64,000 bases of DNA, taken from contig NC_087063.1 of NCBI RefSeq assembly GCF_963678635.1, forward strand, positions 20,838,701-20,902,700, given 5' to 3'. The notes below the pieces were generated by a model. It saw only the letters and a list, made by a program, of their open reading frames with translations, was not told the DNA's origin and ran no database searches. Shown piece by piece: positions 24,003 through 35,330 of this stretch; position 1 is the first letter of the stretch, and the number at the start of each line of letters is the position of its first letter. The translations under genes were made by a program, and so were the position numbers. This stretch comes from Symsagittifera roscoffensis. Lineage: Eukaryota; Xenacoelomorpha; Acoela; Convolutidae.

Positions 24003-24160
24003 AGTCACACAAAATTTTTCTGTCGCGGAAAATTGCGACATACCGATTTTGAGTCGCAATAGTTGCAACATATTCGTTTTGGATCGCGTAGGTCACAGCA
24101 TACTTAATTGGAGTAGCGATGGTCGCAAAATAAGTCTCGGCCAAGGAATAATATGAACAA
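24003..24160 (-). repeat. 30-bp minisatellite, open on the minus strand
   Basis: About five imperfect 30-bp units such as TCGCAATAGTTGCAACATAT. On the minus strand they translate as 10-residue repeats: FATIATPIKY, AVTYAIQNEY, VATIATQNRY, VAIFRDRKIL. The frame continues from about 24273 to 23980. It could be a relic of a repeat-containing protein, but there is no start, splice or conservation evidence, so I list it as a repeat. Confidence 0.7.
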
Positions 24161-24466
24161 ATGGTAACCTCAGATAAAAAGGCCAGTACCCATTTACCAA
24201 GTCCTCCATACAATACGCCATTTGTTTTCGTCAAAGTTATTGTTTTCAAAAACCCACCCAAAACCATAGCCAAAACTAAATCCGATTGCTTATTTGCAGC
24301 AATTTTATGTGAGCAACACCCATTAATTGATGAAAATTAGTGAAAATTTTTTCCAAAGACTTTTTCTATTTTTGTAGTTTTTACTTTTTGCGCCTAGCAT
24401 TCAAAATTTAAAACATCATCATTGTTTTACACGGTGTTTTAGCTTACGCTCAGTAGCTATGACAAC

Positions 24467-24922
24467 ATGTTTTTTTTGCATTCAGATAACAAAATGGATG
24501 GTAATTTTACGCGACTCAATGACTCAATTTTACGCGACAAATTTTTGTTCAATTTTACAACGAAAATTAACGAAGAAAAAACTCTGTTATTACTTTTAGT
24601 AATTATAGTGCATCTAATACCTGTTTGGTACATCCTTCACGTATTCCGGAGAAGAACGGTCGCTGAAAGATTGGAAGACGTTCAATTTGCAATCCGAAAC
24701 TCTTCTCTTTTGAAATATCTTGAAAACAACAAAAGTAAATTTGCAACCAGAGGGCGACAAAATTCTGTGGCTGCATATTCCCAGGACAGCCGCTGATTTC
24801 ACACAGAATAGTTTGATCGGCGAGGAAAACGATCGGCTAATCGACTACAGGGGCCAATTTATTTCACAATACCCACAAAAATTAAACTCACAAATAGTTC
24901 AAATAGCCGAAAGAAGTTGAAG
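24467..24922 (+). pseudogene. Type II membrane protein exon, sulfotransferase-like, frame-disrupted
   Basis: The first frame (from ATG 24467 or ATG 24494) gives a short basic/polar N-terminus, a membrane helix (LLLLLVIIVHLIPVWYILH) and a stem with AERLEDVQFAIRNSS. This is the layout of a Golgi type II enzyme. From about 24720 the sensible peptide continues in another frame: GDKILWLHIPRTAADFTQNS, then DYRGQFISQYPQKL, then a stop at 24920. LHIPRTAADFT resembles the PAPS-binding loop (IPKTGGT) of Sulfotransfer_2 enzymes such as heparan 2-O-sulfotransferase, with key positions altered. The frame change and early stop mark a pseudogene or a sequencing error. The intact-looking C-terminal exon at 38367 lies on the same strand and may be from the same or a related gene. 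Family is inference. Confidence 0.35.
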
Positions 24923-24929
24923 CAGCTTC

Positions 24930-25545
24930 TTAGTTCGAAAAAAAATTGCAAAAAAATATTCCAGTAATTGTCGCTTTCAAAATGAAGCTCTAAATGAGCA
25001 TACAAATACCTCTTAACGACATTTTCGATGGACTTTTTTTACCATCTTGCCTTGACACATAAGTTTATGTTGGATTTTCTGCACCCAGCGGTAGGGGGTA
25101 TTGTTGAATTTATTGTCCGAAGACTCCTGAAACGGTAGAAAAAAAACCAGTTTAAAAAAAATGCAACAAATTTGCTGTTTTTCAGAAATTGCTGTTGCGG
25201 CGCGCCGCGCTCTCCACTTAAAATTAGTATATTTCGGGTGAAAAAGGCACCTTAAGAAAGACTGTAGGTCAAAAAGAGGGTGAAGGGGAACATTTTGGGT
25301 ATGGAAATCCTGTTGGGGGTCGACTGATGTGACAGAGTTTAAATTGGTCCGACTCCACAGCACCTGGAAGTCAAAAGCGTGTGTCCCGTTCAATCCTACT
25401 CTTTATTCGCAGCTAAAACTTCTTAAAAAACTGCCCTAATGAGGTAAGTGTACAGCGCTTTTCGATGCTAAAAAAAGACAAATTAATTAGAAACGTATCA
25501 ATTTAAACCAAAACTCCTCCTCACCTTCTACCCATTCCTAGGAAA
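24930..25545. other. Stretch with ambiguous coding signal
   Basis: On the plus strand TTTGCTGTTTTTCAG (ending 25185) and GAGGTAAGTG (at 25441) look like an acceptor and donor, but all three frames between them contain stops. On the minus strand a frame from about 25400 to 25013 reads THAFDFQVLWSRTNLNSV with balanced codons. I cannot choose between a decayed exon and an unknown transposon fragment. Confidence 0.25.
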
Positions 25546-25547
25546 AT

Positions 25548-25830
25548 TTGCAAAGATCATGATTGATCTTGGATAATTCAAATAACATGGTTCACTTGCC
25601 AAGATCTTGATAAGATTTAGCATGATCTTTCCAAGATTTCCAAGACCAAGTCACATGGATATCTTGCCAAGATCTTATAAGGTTTGAAATAAGATAACCA
25701 TATTACTTTGTAAGACCTTGGCAAGAAATGATAATAGCTTAAGCAACTGTGGAAAAAATGTTCTCGAATTTTTCACAACCCAAGATATACATGGTCTTGG
25801 ATATCTTGGCAAGATCATGCTTCGATTTAT
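25548..25830. repeat. Cluster of CCAAGATCTTG-type inverted repeats
   Basis: Many copies of (T)TGCCAAGATCTT and its complement AAGATCTTGGCAA are interspersed with AAGATT and CCAAGA. The cluster starts near AAGATCATGATTGATCTTGG and ends at TTGGCAAGATCATGC. Related motifs recur at 45745-45890 and 46420-46450. It may be a decayed foldback element. No coding sequence. Confidence 0.5.
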
Positions 25831-27492
25831 CAGCATCGCTTGGCAACCCGCACCGCGCGCGCATGGATCATAGTCAATTGTATTGTCATAATATGGTCAG
25901 TGTCTATAAATTTACAAAATAATCGATTATAATCCATTAAAAATGGATCATAATCATAATATTTTGATATCAATATACTCCATTATAATCGATTACCATC
26001 CGTTAAATCTATTATAATCCATTAAATTCAAGAAGTAATTATGAAATTTACCACTTTTTCAAAGTTATCTCATTTCCTGTTTAGTGAAGATGTTACGTAC
26101 GTTTCATTAAATGTTACATTTCACATTAAAATTTATATATTTTTGAGTCTCATATTTTCTGATTGAAAAAATCAATTTCAGTGCCAAAAACAATGGATTG
26201 TAATTGATTATAATGGATTATAATGGACTATTTTTTTTCAAAAATAGTCGATTATAATGGCAATATGATCGATTTCGTGGTCTGCATTTTACAGCTTTAT
26301 TGGATTATAATGGATTTTTTTGTGTCGGGAATCCATTATAATCGATTAAAATTCATGGGCACTCAAAATCGAAACTAATCTGGAGCCCGTCTCGCACTCA
26401 GTAACAAGAGAAAAGAATCGATTATATTACAATTATAATTGTACTTTTATCAAAATTATAATTAATTTTAAGCGCCAAATAACAATTTAAAATCCATTAT
26501 AAAGATAACTTTTTTCGTAACATTGAAATACCTTATAATCAATTGTAATTGATTAAAAATTTTCCTAAAATATCTTATAATCTCTCATAACCTATTATAA
26601 TCTCTTATAATCTCTTATTATCAATTAAAATCTATTATAAGAGATTATAATTTTTTGTCAAAAATCTCTAAAAGTGAGATGTTGTGTCACTCTTTGGTTC
26701 ATCTGAACTCAAAGTTTTACCACGAAACAAAAGTTTCATAGAAATTCCTTCATATTAGTTGAAAGAATCCCGCGGTCGGTGAAATATAACTCTTTTATAA
26801 AAGTCATGAAACTAAAGCAGTGTGCTGATATTTTAGTGACGAAAAAAAAAACTTAAAAAAGCAATACGAAAAAAACTATCATCAAGTAGAATTGAAAAAA
26901 AAAATGTTATAAATTTGATTTGATTTGAAAACTGCTAAAACAATCTTCCCATTTTTCTCAAAAACCAGCGTCTACGAAAAGCATAATGTATCAGCATCTC
27001 AAGTGGAAGGTCGAAGACAAAATGGACAAACAAAAGGGATTATAAACAATTATAGAATTGATTATAACAGGACTTTTCTGCACAGCAAATAAGTTAGAAA
27101 TTCGGATTAATATAATCAATAATTGGTTATATTTGATTATATTATGATTATATTATATATTTGATTGGGTACTATAATTGATTATATTTGATTTCAAAAA
27201 GAGAGATTATAATCGATTATTAACTGAATGAAATCAAATTTTTCTCAATTTATGAAAAATGGTACTACAATCCTATTATAATTGATTATTAACTGGATGC
27301 GAGGTGAAATTAAATTAGGTCTGAAACTGACAGTTATAATATTCTGAAGAAAAACTGGAAAACTAATTGAAAACTGTTTTCAAAAAATGAAATAAAAACA
27401 CAACAGTAGAATAAGCTATTGGACATAATTTTTAATGAAATGCTGCTGATTTCCAAAACCGTGTTTTTGTTTTTGATCCACAACCTTCAATT
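25772..27492. repeat. 1.72-kb tandem duplication, unit 1
   Basis: First of two head-to-tail units. CAAGATATACATGGTCTTGG starts at 25791 here and at 27510 in unit 2, an offset of 1719. Only about ten differences were noticed by eye. The unit is noncoding and full of TTATAATCGATTATAA-type palindromes with TAATCCATTA and TAATGGATTA variants. There is also a GC-rich island (GCACCGCGCGCGCATGG). Confidence 0.93.
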
Positions 27493-29212
27493 TCAAATTT
27501 TTCACAAACCAAGATATACATGGTCTTGGATTTCTTGGCAAGATCATGCTTCGATTTATCAGCATCGCTTGGCAACCCGCACCGCGCGCGCATGGATCAT
27601 AGTCAATTGTATTGTCATAATATGGTCAGTGTCTATAAATTTACAAAATAATCGATTATAATCGATTAAAAATGGATCATAATCATAATATTTTGATATC
27701 AATATACTCCATTATAATCGATTACCATCCGTTAAATCTATTATAATCCATTAAATTCAAGAAGTTATTATGAAATTTACCACTTTTTCAAAGTTATCTC
27801 ATTTCCTGTTTAGTGAAGATGTTACGTACGTTTCATTAAATGTTACATTTCACGTTAAAATTTATATATTTTTGAGTCTCATATTTTCTGATTGAAAAAA
27901 TCAATTTCAGTGCCAAAAACAATGGATTGTAATTGATTATAATGGATTATAATGGACTATTTTTTTTCAAAAATAGTCGATTATAATGGCAATATGATCG
28001 ATTTCGGGGTCTGCATTTTACAGCTTTATTGGATTATAATGGATTTTTTTGTGTCGGGAATCCATTATAATCGATTAAAATTCATGGGCACTCAAAATCG
28101 AAACTAATCTGGAGCCCGTCTCGCACTCAGTAACAAGAGAAAAGAATCGATTATATTACAATTATAATTGTACTTTTATCAAAATTATAATTAATTTTAA
28201 GCGCCAAATAACAATTTAAAATCCATTATAAAGATAACTTTTTTCGTAACATTGAAATACCTTATAATCAATTGTAATTGATTAAAAATTTTCCTAAAAT
28301 ATCTTATAATCTCTCATAACCTATTATAATCTCTTATAATCTCTTATTATCAATTAAAATCTATTATAAGAGATTATAATTTTTTGTCAAAAATCTCTAA
28401 AAGTGAGATGTTGTGTCACTCTTTCGTTCATCTGAACTCAAAGTTTTACCACGAAACAAAAGTTTCATAGAAATTCCTTCATATTAGTTGAAAGAATCCC
28501 GCGGTCGGTGAAATATAACTCTTTTATAAAAGTCATGAAACTAAAGCAGTGTGCTGATATTTTAGTGACGAAAAAAAAAACTTAAAAAAGCAATACGAAA
28601 AAAACTATCATCAAGTAGAATTGAAAAAAAAAATGTTATAAATTTGATTTGATTTGAAAACTGCTAAAACAATCTTCCCATTTTTCTCAAAAACCAGCGT
28701 CTACGAAAAGCATAATGTATCAGCATCTCAAGTGGAAGGTCGAAGACAAAATGGACAAACAAAAGGGATTATAAACAATTATAGAATTGATTATAACAGG
28801 ACTTTTCTGCACAGCAAATAAGTTAGAAATTCGGATTAATATAATCAATAATTGGTTATATTTGATTATATTATGATTATATTATATATTTGATTGGGTA
28901 CTATAATTGATTATATTTGATTTCAAAAAGAGAGATTATAATCGATTATTAACTGAATGAAATCAAATTTTTCTCAATTTATGAAAAATGGTACTTCAAT
29001 CCTATTATAATTGATTATTAACTGGATGCGAGGTGAAATTAAATTAGGTCTGAAACTGACAGTTATAATATTCTGAAGAAAAACTGGAAAACTAATTGAA
29101 AACTGTTTTCAAAAAATGAAATAAAAACACAACAGTAGAATAAGCTATTGGAAATAATTTTTAATGAAATGCTGCTGATTTCCAAAACCGTGTTTTTGTT
29201 TTTGATCCACAA
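27493..29212. repeat. 1.72-kb tandem duplication, unit 2
   Basis: Second unit, ending at CACAACCTTCAATTTCGAATT. The junction with unit 1 is the shared CTTCAATTTC(A/G)AATTT sequence. Near-identity indicates a very recent duplication, or an assembly duplicate. Confidence 0.93.
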
Positions 29213-29945
29213 CCTTCAATTTCGAATTTCAGATGATGTTTTTACAGAGAGTTTTAAAAAGTGAGTTATTGAGGCTTTTTTAGGTCTACTTTCCTATTTT
29301 TTTTGTAAAAAGTTTGATAATTTATTAGGAGAATTATCGGATTTATCTGTGTCCCATAATCAAACGTGTTTGTGGACGGATTGCCAGATCTAATCGAGAA
29401 TCACCAAATATGGCCATATCTTGCTGACATATGACCAGATATGGATCTAAAACAGAAAAAAGTAACTTTTAAGAGATATCTAAACAAAGGATGCTGATTA
29501 TTAAAACTTAACTAAGGGAAATGTGACCAGTTGTTTGTTAGTAATCACAAGCAATCAATTTAAAGACGAAAAAAACGTACAACCGATTTTTTCCAAATTC
29601 GATAAAAAAACATTTGAGTCGTATATCTGTTAGTTTAATACCGCTTTATATTTCCGCAAACGTCTATTGGCGCATAAACGCTTTTTAAGCTCACTGCTTT
29701 CTTCTTGAATTGAAAATATAATATTTATATGTAAAAACTGAGAACGTGCCAACTGGATTCGGTCATGCGTGAAGCAGCTTTGGCCATGCATGATGCAGAT
29801 GTGGTCAATTGCCAGCTAACTTTTCTCCGAACAAGCAATCTCATGAAATTTCATACCAGCAAATTAGAGTCACATTTCTGACCTGAACTGATTCAATTGT
29901 CAGTAAACGTGAGCAAAAAATACTCAAAATTGAGTTTGAAAAAAA
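29213..29945. other. AT-rich stretch, nothing recognised
   Basis: No gene or clear repeat. A short ATATGGCCATATC-like palindromic patch lies near 29410. Confidence 0.4.
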
Positions 29946-29947
29946 AG

Positions 29948-30215
29948 GAAACAATCAAAATTTTAAAAAAAATTGATTCAAAATGTATCATGATTCAGAA
30001 AACTTGGTCCAGAACTAGCTGGGAACTAAGATTTTCTTGAGGTGAGGGAGATTTCCAAAAATTTTTTCACGTCGACCAAATTGATTTTTTCGAACGCTCT
30101 CCGAACACCATAAAGACCCTATTCAGTCAAAATTTTGGGACGCAGGCAAAATACAGCGCACCCTCCCCTTCAAAAAAATGTATGAGCGAAGGCGCATTAT
30201 TTGGATAATTGTAGA
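29948..30215. repeat. Diverged direct repeat R1 (partner at 32375)
   Basis: TGTATCATGATTCAGAAAAC, then GAACGCTCTCCGAACACCAT, and GAGCGAAGGCGC match 32375-32645 in the same orientation with moderate divergence. R1 contains the left part of the hAT-type MITE seen complete in R2, together with the MITE's left flank. The copy relationship is therefore a segmental duplication and not two independent insertions. Confidence 0.75.
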
Positions 30216-31370
30216 ATTGGCTATTCTTCTGTATTGCAAGCTATAGTAACCTGAGCGTAAGAATGAGTAGTCATTAAGTTGAGTAGTACAGCAAACAATT
30301 GGTCGAGCTCAAAATAGTTCACGTTTCGAAGAATTCGTCACTCCTATGCCCGAAAAAAGAGTCACTCCTAAGCCAGAAAATAGCACAAAGTCGGCGAACC
30401 CTCCCCTCCAAATGGGAATTAAGAAATTTTTACGAAAATTGGGACCCCTCAGACCCATGGGGAGCAAGTTATAACGGTCCTCGGAAGTGTAAATGGCCCT
30501 ATCAGAACTCGGCTACTACCGGTAGTATTCGGCTCAAATTTTAGTATGAAGCAGGCCTAATTGAGTGAAGGTTAAGGTTGGCGCCATAGACCCTAGGACT
30601 ACCATTTCCGGTTTTATGCCTTAAGTAAACAAACTCACCCCACGCAGGGAGCTGAAACTTTGGAGGGTTGTAGATAGTGGCAAGATAAAAAATGTGTTTT
30701 AATTTGAACCATTTCCAACAGTTGGATTGAAAGCTATTAGCACTTGAAAAAAAAACACCCCTTTAGATCGGAAATAGGCAATTTAGGCAAAATATTGAGC
30801 GAAGGCGTATTGATTTTTTTTGCGGCAATAGACATCAAAAACCGATCCCGAAAAAATACCCCTCATTAGTAAAACCTCTCCGTCGACTACTTCGGGTGTT
30901 AAAAAATTTTTTCCCGGAAAAGTGATAATAGATATTAGAAAAGGGAGAACTTGAAAGGTATTAATGGGATGTGTAAGAAACTTCGTAGTTAGGGATTTTG
31001 AACCCGAATATGGAATTTTGACCCTAAGTGACTATGATTGACCTTAAGTTGACCTTTGGGCATTATGAACCCAAAGTTGCATAAAACATCCCGGGATTAA
31101 CATCGTAAATTGACATATTACACAGCCCCAACCCTTTGGAAATGAAAATTGGTCACTTTAATAATATTTGCCAGGAACTTGTATTTTGAGACCTGAACCA
31201 GAAGCTGGTAGAGATATAGTTTTACATGGCAAGATTTGAGTAGAAGAATTCATTCAAAGTGGTCATTCAAAAATTATAATTGAGTTCATTTTAGCTTAAC
31301 GAATGGTCTATAAATATCAACTCATTTAGTTTTTAAAAAATTCTCCGAGAGAAAATTGACAGTAGAAGGA
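30216..31370. other. Non-coding stretch of mixed composition
   Basis: Somewhat more GC than its neighbours. GAGCGAAGGCGTATTG near 30793 repeats a motif of R1 and R2. Frames are short and interrupted. It is probably old transposon sequence that I cannot classify. Confidence 0.35.
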
Positions 31371-32290
31371 CTGCGGCATGTGAATTTAATCTTCTACATA
31401 GTATGAACGGACGGGGAATTCACTTGGCTCCCCGGAGGTGATTTTTGGGCTCAGTTTAACTCCTAATAGACAAAGTAAGGTAAGTTCCCCTGATAGCTAT
31501 AAGGTCGGGATTGGAATAGAGTATAGATGAAAATCTTAGATGCTTGGAATGAATTGGCTGCCGATGAAAAGGGTCTCTCTCTACCCTCGGGAGGTGGGAA
31601 AGTTAACGGGATAATTAAATAGGGAACTTGGGAGGCTCACAGACTAAACAAAGCATGGTTTGGAATTTGAGTTGAAATCGAGGGCTGAAGGTTAGGACTT
31701 AGTTGATTAGAGTCGTATGACATTCGTTTGCTTGGTCAAATTGGGGCACCTACCTTCGAGACTTAGAGCACTTAAGTTAAGAGGGCGAACTGTTAGTTCT
31801 CTGTTAGTTCTCAGAGGACGCTATTGCTTGAAGCAAGGCTAGTTGTGTCTCACAGTTGTTAGTTAATTAGTTTAGCTGGTTTAAACCCAAATTTACTACC
31901 GGGTTGGACTATTCGTGTGAGCGAGTTGCGCTTGAACCCGAGTTTTTGTGTGAACGAGTTGCGCTGCTGGAGTGAGCGAGTTTGCAATTGCGTCAACCGA
32001 GGGTTGACGATAGAGTTAACAAAGCGATTCAACGGAACGAAAGGCGGGCTTCGTTAAATGAAAGTTAGCTCGTTAAAGGCGTTGTAAGTTGCTTTTTTTT
32101 GTGATCGAGAATTTATTTATTGTGCCCAAGATTTGCTGAACAAGTTAGGAACGCAGGGAGACCCGAAAAGAGCATAAGCCAAGGAGGAAGTTGTGCAGTC
32201 CTTTGATTGGTCGATTTAGTATCGATTTAACACAAACATATCCCTTTCGGGATTGCGGATAATATCATGTCTTAGTGTCTCCCGCTATTA
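31371..32290. other. Possible 5' region of an unclassified element
   Basis: Balanced-composition DNA with short direct repeats: TGTTAGTTCTC twice near 31790-31815, and GTGTGAGCGAGTTGCGC near 31916 with a variant GTGTGAACGAGTTGCGC near 31951. It leads into the core-promoter-like site at 32296. It may be the regulatory end or solo terminal repeat of a transposon, but no terminal structure was established. Confidence 0.3.
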
Positions 32291-32295
32291 CACGG

Positions 32296-32330
32296 TATAA
32301 AGGGGAGAAACTCTGTGGCCCTTCAGTAGA
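32296..32330 (+). promoter_or_regulatory. TATA box plus TCAGT initiator
   Basis: TATAAAGG at 32296-32303 is followed by CTTCAGTAG, with TCAGT at 32323-32327. From the first T of TATA to the initiator A is 29 bases, the canonical spacing, and TCAGT is the arthropod initiator consensus. No open frame follows closely. It may be a transposon promoter or the start of an unrecognised transcript. Confidence 0.5.
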
Positions 32331-32374
32331 GTGAGAACACGCCTAAAGGAGACTACTCCCCGAAAAACTCAACA

Positions 32375-32645
32375 GAAAGGATCAAAATTTGAAATAAATC
32401 TTGATTCCAAATGTATCATGATTCAGAAATCTTGGTTCAGAACAAGAGAGGATCTAGGGTTTTCTCGAGGAGGGGGGATTTTCAGGATTTTTTCAGGTCG
32501 ACTAAAATGATTTTTTGGAACGCTCTCGGAACACCATAAAAGCTCTATTCAGGCAAAAATTTTGGGGCGCAGGCAAACTTCGGCGCACGCTCCGTTTCAA
32601 AATTTGATATTGGCGAAGGCGCCTAAGAAAAAAATTTAGGATTGG
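32375..32645. repeat. Diverged direct repeat R2 (partner at 29948)
   Basis: See R1. The shared block includes about 65 bp of flank (GATCAAAATTTGAAATAAAT onward) and the left two-thirds of the MITE. Confidence 0.75.
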
Positions 32646-32768
32646 TCGGTCGAAAATGAATGTCATAAAAAATAACATTAGCTTGGTTTGGGGACTTTTT
32701 GGTTGACGAGGGGGTCTAATCCCTGAAGAAGGGCGTCCGCCCCTGCCCACTTCCTAAATCCGCCCCTG
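32443..32768. mobile_element. hAT-type MITE with 8-bp target duplication
   Basis: A 326-bp non-coding element. The right end reads CCTAAATCCGCCCCTG, whose complement CAGGGGCGGATTTAGG is a terminal sequence common to many animal hAT elements. The left end, CAAGAGAGGATCTAGGG, is a decayed partner. It is flanked by GTTCAGAA (32435-32442) and GTTCAGAT (32769-32776), a 7/8 match of the 8-bp length made by hAT transposases. It has no transposase of its own. Confidence 0.75.
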
Positions 32769-32925
32769 GTTCAGATTCCTTGTCAAAATATTCTGTGCTA
32801 CTTGCTCAGCAATCCCCGCTTCGGAATTTCTGAGAATTAATCGATTATAATGAATCACAAAGCAAAAAAATTAAGAATAGTTACAGCTTTATTTTTTCAT
32901 GTTTAGAATATGAAAATGATTCAAA

Positions 32926-35330
32926 CCCCATTCCGTTGTAATCCATTTTTTAAAACAAAGTTGTATGGACAATAATCAGTTTATAATCAAATATAATGGA
33001 TTATAATGCATTCTAATCTCTATAAAATTGTCGCGAAGTATAAAATCTTTCTCGGTAGTAGAGAATATCTAATACTTGAGTTTTTTATTTGTAACAGGGC
33101 AGAGCATATACGGATTTTATGCAGTAACAAACCCTCCCTTTGTCATTGGGGAAATATGTAGTGTGAACAATGTCTATCACTAGTTTGTCAATCGGTTCAC
33201 AAATAGTGGATCATTTGCTTATCTAAGATGAGCTAAAAAAATTAGTTCACGAGCTTCAACTCTAAAAACCAGCCAAGATAATCTAAAAAAAAACAAGTCA
33301 AAATCAACCCGCCACTTTTTGACGTTATCCAATAGAATAAAAAAGAATTCGCCGAATGACTAGAGTTTTTGTGAGGCTGCACCTGAGAATAATGATGGCC
33401 TAAAACATTTCGTCCAATTATTATTCTGAACATCAGATCCGAATTGGCTGAACAGGGTTTTAAAAAAAAATGAGGCAGAAAAGAAACCATAACCGGGCCA
33501 AGTTCTGACCGAGTGTTGGCAGAACCTCGACATGAATGTTGTGACGAGCCACTTTCAGTAGCCATATAACGTTTAACAGGTAGTTCATACGCTCCTTGCT
33601 GAGATATTATTTATGCAAGCTCGAACAGTAAATAAATTTTGGTTAATTATGAAAATGGCTAAAGCCACAAAATAAAAACTAATATATCATTAATTTAATT
33701 AATTGTGAAGAGTAATGAACGCAGTGAAGACTTTTTATAGGCCTTGCTGATTTTGTTCTCAGGAAAAAGTCTTAAATATTGCATAAAGCTCTCTAATAAC
33801 TACAGATAACTACAGGTTTATAAAAACTTTTTGATTTCAATTCAAGTTGATTTGCTAGAAGTAGAGGTAAAATGCGCTCTCCAATTATCAAGGCTGAAAT
33901 GGCGCTAAAAACGTGAACAACATTACGAGACCAGACTGTGCACTGGATATGCGCACAATTTTGTGTCTGTATGTTCCTGGATTCGATAGACAAACCTTTA
34001 AACATGTTCCAAAATGTCAGTGGATTCCTCTTTCAAAACTTCTGTGGATTCTGCGTATAAATACCTGTAACGTAAATTTTGTTGGCACATTTATTGTGCA
34101 GCAGATTCCGCAACAAGCTAATATAGCTAGTTGTTCTGGGTTCCGCAACGGTATTTGCTTGTGGAATCCAAAACAGCGAAGAAGATCAAAGAAAAGTAGC
34201 AAAGTTGCGGATTCCACGACAAATCTGATTTTGGCCTGTTGCAGAATCCGCTTACAATAACAGAATGCACAGTTTGGCCTCGTAATGAAGTACTATTTTC
34301 GAAAGTGGAATTTAATTTTTAGAATTCCAGCGGAATAAAAACATAACCTGTTGATCCAGTTTTCTCAAATTGGGCTCAAATTGTTTCTCTAATGCTATCA
34401 AAATTGCGCCAACCATAACTCGTTCTAAAAATTCAAAGAGCATAAAAGGCATCTATGAAATTCGAAAAATGAGAATTTTACAACAAAATCAGTACTTTTT
34501 TATGTTTATTAGCGTTCATTACTCTTTACCGATCTTCGATTTGCTATTTTTTCCATAACTAATCTATTCAACAACTATGCTCATGATTTATCACAGGTAC
34601 ATGAAACAGGTACATGAAAGAGGGCTGTAGATAAATGTATTGTTTTTAAAGATATTGGCAATAAATACAATACAGTTAATTATTTTTGACAGAGAAAGCT
34701 AAAATATACTTATTTTATCAGAACCATTATTGTTCAAGGACAAGTTTCGCATAAATGTGGATCGCGAAAGCATAATTAAAGACAAGAGAACTTAAGCTGA
34801 ATTTTTAAGCTGAACTGGATTCCGGCCACTGTTAGCGTCCCGGAACGCCTGTACAGCCGAACTAGATTAGTTCATGGCGGTAGCCGGAAAAGTGTTTTTC
34901 TCATTTACTTGGAGGGACAATTTTGCTTGTATGTAGAAAAAGTCTCTGAATTGTTATGATTTTGAATGAGATTATCATTAAATAAATCTTCAAATATATT
35001 TTTGATGTCAAAAAACCATCAAAAACAATTTTATTAAATTTATTTTTACCGGTAAAATAAAAATATATCCGTTTTTATATATAAAAAAATTAAATATATT
35101 CTAACAGCCCCGACATCAAGCAGCTATCATCCCTAAAAGATAAAAAACCGACCCGTTTGTAAGACTTGTATCTCAAGGATAAGTTAACTCTTGAATTGAA
35201 TTTATGTTATTTATTTTAACAGATATTACTCTCACGCAATTCTTTTCGGCAAGACACAGCCGCCGACTTCAAATGCTTACGAGGAGCTACATGACGTGGC
35301 AACTGGCCTACCATGTTAACTTTATGTTAA
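32926..35330. repeat. 2.4-kb tandem duplication, unit 1
   Basis: CCCCATTCCGTTGTAATCCA starts at 32926 and again at 35331, an offset of 2405. About 20 differences over the unit were noticed by eye. Contents are TAATNNATTA-type sites at the start, a complete MITE (33921-34287), a duplicated ACAGGTACATGAA (about 34595-34617), and no convincing gene. The frames at 33242-33565 (minus) and 33913-34260 (plus) merely follow the repeat. Confidence 0.93.
33921..34287. mobile_element. TTACGAGGCC MITE, copy in unit 1
   Basis: A 367-bp element bounded by inverted CATTACGAG(A/G)CCA(G/A)ACTG and its complement CAGTTTGGCCTCGTAATG, about 22 bp each. The inside carries repeated GGATTCCGC/GGATTCCAC motifs. No target-site duplication was clear. 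The coding-looking frame inside is not a transposase. Confidence 0.8.

Noticed and set aside
25013-25400. 126-codon minus frame as a gene
   Set aside because: Its second half is low quality and it has no start or family; an opposing acceptor/donor pair on plus also fails. Left as ambiguous.
29948-32645. R1 and R2 as the two LTRs of a short element
   Set aside because: The repeats contain a hAT MITE and its flank, and show no LTR-type ends or target duplication at the outer edges.
33242-34260. Frames of about 107-115 codons conserved in both 2.4-kb units
   Set aside because: Conservation is explained by the very recent duplication, and the plus frame lies inside a MITE.
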